A stretch of 9,948 nucleotides of DNA from Oligosphaeraceae bacterium (lineage in GTDB: Bacteria > Verrucomicrobiota > Lentisphaeria > Oligosphaerales > Oligosphaeraceae). Location: the NCBI GenBank assembly GCA_012515455.1, contig JAAYYJ010000083.1:1-9948 (forward strand), read 5' to 3'. Within the stretch, counting starts at the first letter, position 1. Every line of letters begins with the position of its first letter. Below the pieces are notes generated by a model that did not search any database, was not told the origin of the DNA, and saw only the letters and a list, made by a program, of their open reading frames with translations. Shown piece after piece: positions 9,333-9,948 of the stretch. The position numbers were made by a program, and so were the translations under genes.

Positions 9333-9336
9333 GCAG
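9313..9336. promoter_or_regulatory. 24-bp dyad overlapping the glycosyltransferase promoter, operator candidate
   Basis: CTGCGGCATAA (9313-9323) and TTATGCTGCAG (9326-9336) are inverted copies around a TG spacer, with ten of eleven positions pairing. The dyad covers the -35/-10 spacer and the whole -10 box, so a bound dimeric repressor would block the promoter. It could also fold as a hairpin in RNA if transcription starts further upstream. Confidence 0.45.
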
Positions 9337-9352
9337 TTAGCAGGAGTCAGAC

Positions 9353-9948
9353 ATGGTCAGTCCGGTTCAGATCTCGATCATCATTCCCGTCTATAATGCA
9401 GGTGAGCTGCTGCACCGTTCGGTGCGCTCGATCTTGGCGCAGACTTGCCGCGACTGGGAATTATTTTTGGTGAACAACGGCTCCCGTGACCAATCCGGCG
9501 CCATCTGCCGCGAGTATGTGGGGGAGCATCCCGACCGGATCAGGTATCTGGAGCTGGCCCAGGCGGATGTATCGGTGGCCCGCAATGCCGGTCTGGACCT
9601 TGCCCGGGGCGAGTGGATTTATTTTGCCGATGCGGATGACGAGATTGTACCTGATGCTTTGTCGCATCTGCTGGACCTGGCCAGGAGAAATGACGCGGAG
9701 GTCAGTACTGCAGCTCTGCGCTGCACCTCGAGTGCTACCGAGGATGTGCGGACAAATTTCCCCTTCGCTGACGGCGAGGTGCTCACTACTACGGCAATCC
9801 GGCAGCGCTGGCTGGGGCCGCTGCTGCGCCTGCAGCCGGGCAGCGGTGCGGTGCGCGGATATCTTCCTATTTCGCTGCTCCGTCGCTCGCTGATTGAGGA
9901 GCAGCGCTTGCGTTTCATTCCCCGCCTGACGGTGACCGAGGACGAGGC
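9353..9948 (+). CDS. Family 2 glycosyltransferase, N-terminal part (runs off the window)
   Basis: The visible 198 residues form a GT-A fold catalytic domain of family GT2, which transfers a sugar from a nucleotide-sugar donor, usually in capsule, exopolysaccharide or O-antigen synthesis on the cytoplasmic face of the membrane. It opens with ISIIIPVYNAGELLHRSVRS (7-26), then VNNGSRDQSG (40-49), SVARNAGLDLARGEWIYFAD (74-93) and the metal-binding DADD (93-96, DXD motif). A TEDE motif (195-198) at the edge fits the conserved acidic region further on. The usual DDGS is NNGS here, so the residue that normally contacts the uracil of the donor is changed. No signal peptide or membrane segment is seen. 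The ATG at 9353 has AGGAG 6 nt upstream. It is divergent from glnA and functionally unrelated; donor and acceptor cannot be told. Confidence 0.92.
   Translation, partial: MVSPVQISIIIPVYNAGELLHRSVRSILAQTCRDWELFLVNNGSRDQSGAICREYVGEHPDRIRYLELAQADVSVARNAGLDLARGEWIYFADADDEIVPDALSHLLDLARRNDAEVSTAALRCTSSATEDVRTNFPFADGEVLTTTAIRQRWLGPLLRLQPGSGAVRGYLPISLLRRSLIEEQRLRFIPRLTVTEDE

Larger units (their letters stand above)
8905..9352. other. Divergent intergenic region, 448 bp, no convincing gene
   Basis: This region separates the start of glnA (leftward) from the glycosyltransferase (rightward) and is clearly AT-richer than the genes. It contains the glnA ribosome-binding site, a sigma-54-like element, a possible sigma-70 promoter with a palindrome, a duplicated AT-rich motif, a small GC hairpin and the glycosyltransferase promoter with its dyad. 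The minus-strand frame that can be read through its middle has no recognisable homology or good start and is not called. Confidence 0.85.

Overview
The window holds a five-gene leftward (minus-strand) block in the order glnA (type III glutamine synthetase) - purF-like amidotransferase - carA - pyrG - carB. A rightward family 2 glycosyltransferase gene diverges from it and runs off the right edge. Coding DNA is GC-rich (roughly 60% by eye) with strong third-position bias, which produces many long antisense shadow frames. Type III glutamine synthetase, together with a purF-like protein of the kind I recall from Bacteroides carAB loci, suggests an anaerobic Bacteroidota or PVC-group (for example Lentisphaerota) bacterium. 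The GC content leans towards the latter. This placement is an inference and is not proven by the window.

Layout: 8904-6760 glnA; 6710-4929 purF-like; 4873-3794 carA; 3760-2126 pyrG; 2110 to about 80 carB, all on the minus strand with gaps of 49, 55, 33 and 15 bp, so probably one operon. The genes form a single metabolic unit. GlnA fixes ammonium into glutamine, and the others spend the glutamine amide: the PurF-like protein on a phosphoribosyl substrate, CarA/CarB on carbamoyl phosphate for arginine and pyrimidines, and PyrG on CTP. The 448-bp divergent intergenic region (8905-9352) carries a sigma-54-like -24/-12 element for glnA, an AT-rich duplicated motif with a perfect inverted repeat further upstream, and a promoter overlapping a 24-bp dyad in front of the glycosyltransferase.

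The main anomaly is at the left edge. CarB is convincing through about residue 677 and then, at about base 80, stops resembling CarB in any of the three frames read in the gene's direction. Base composition drops from about 66% to about 42% GC at the same place. The junction sequence begins CCTAG on the gene strand, as some insertion-sequence ends do. The likeliest readings are insertion of a mobile element into carB or an assembly junction. The second noteworthy item is the PurF-like enzyme, which has the Ntn nucleophile and PRPP loop but altered active-site surroundings and an extra C-terminal motif. No wholly new system (CRISPR, defence, phage) is visible.
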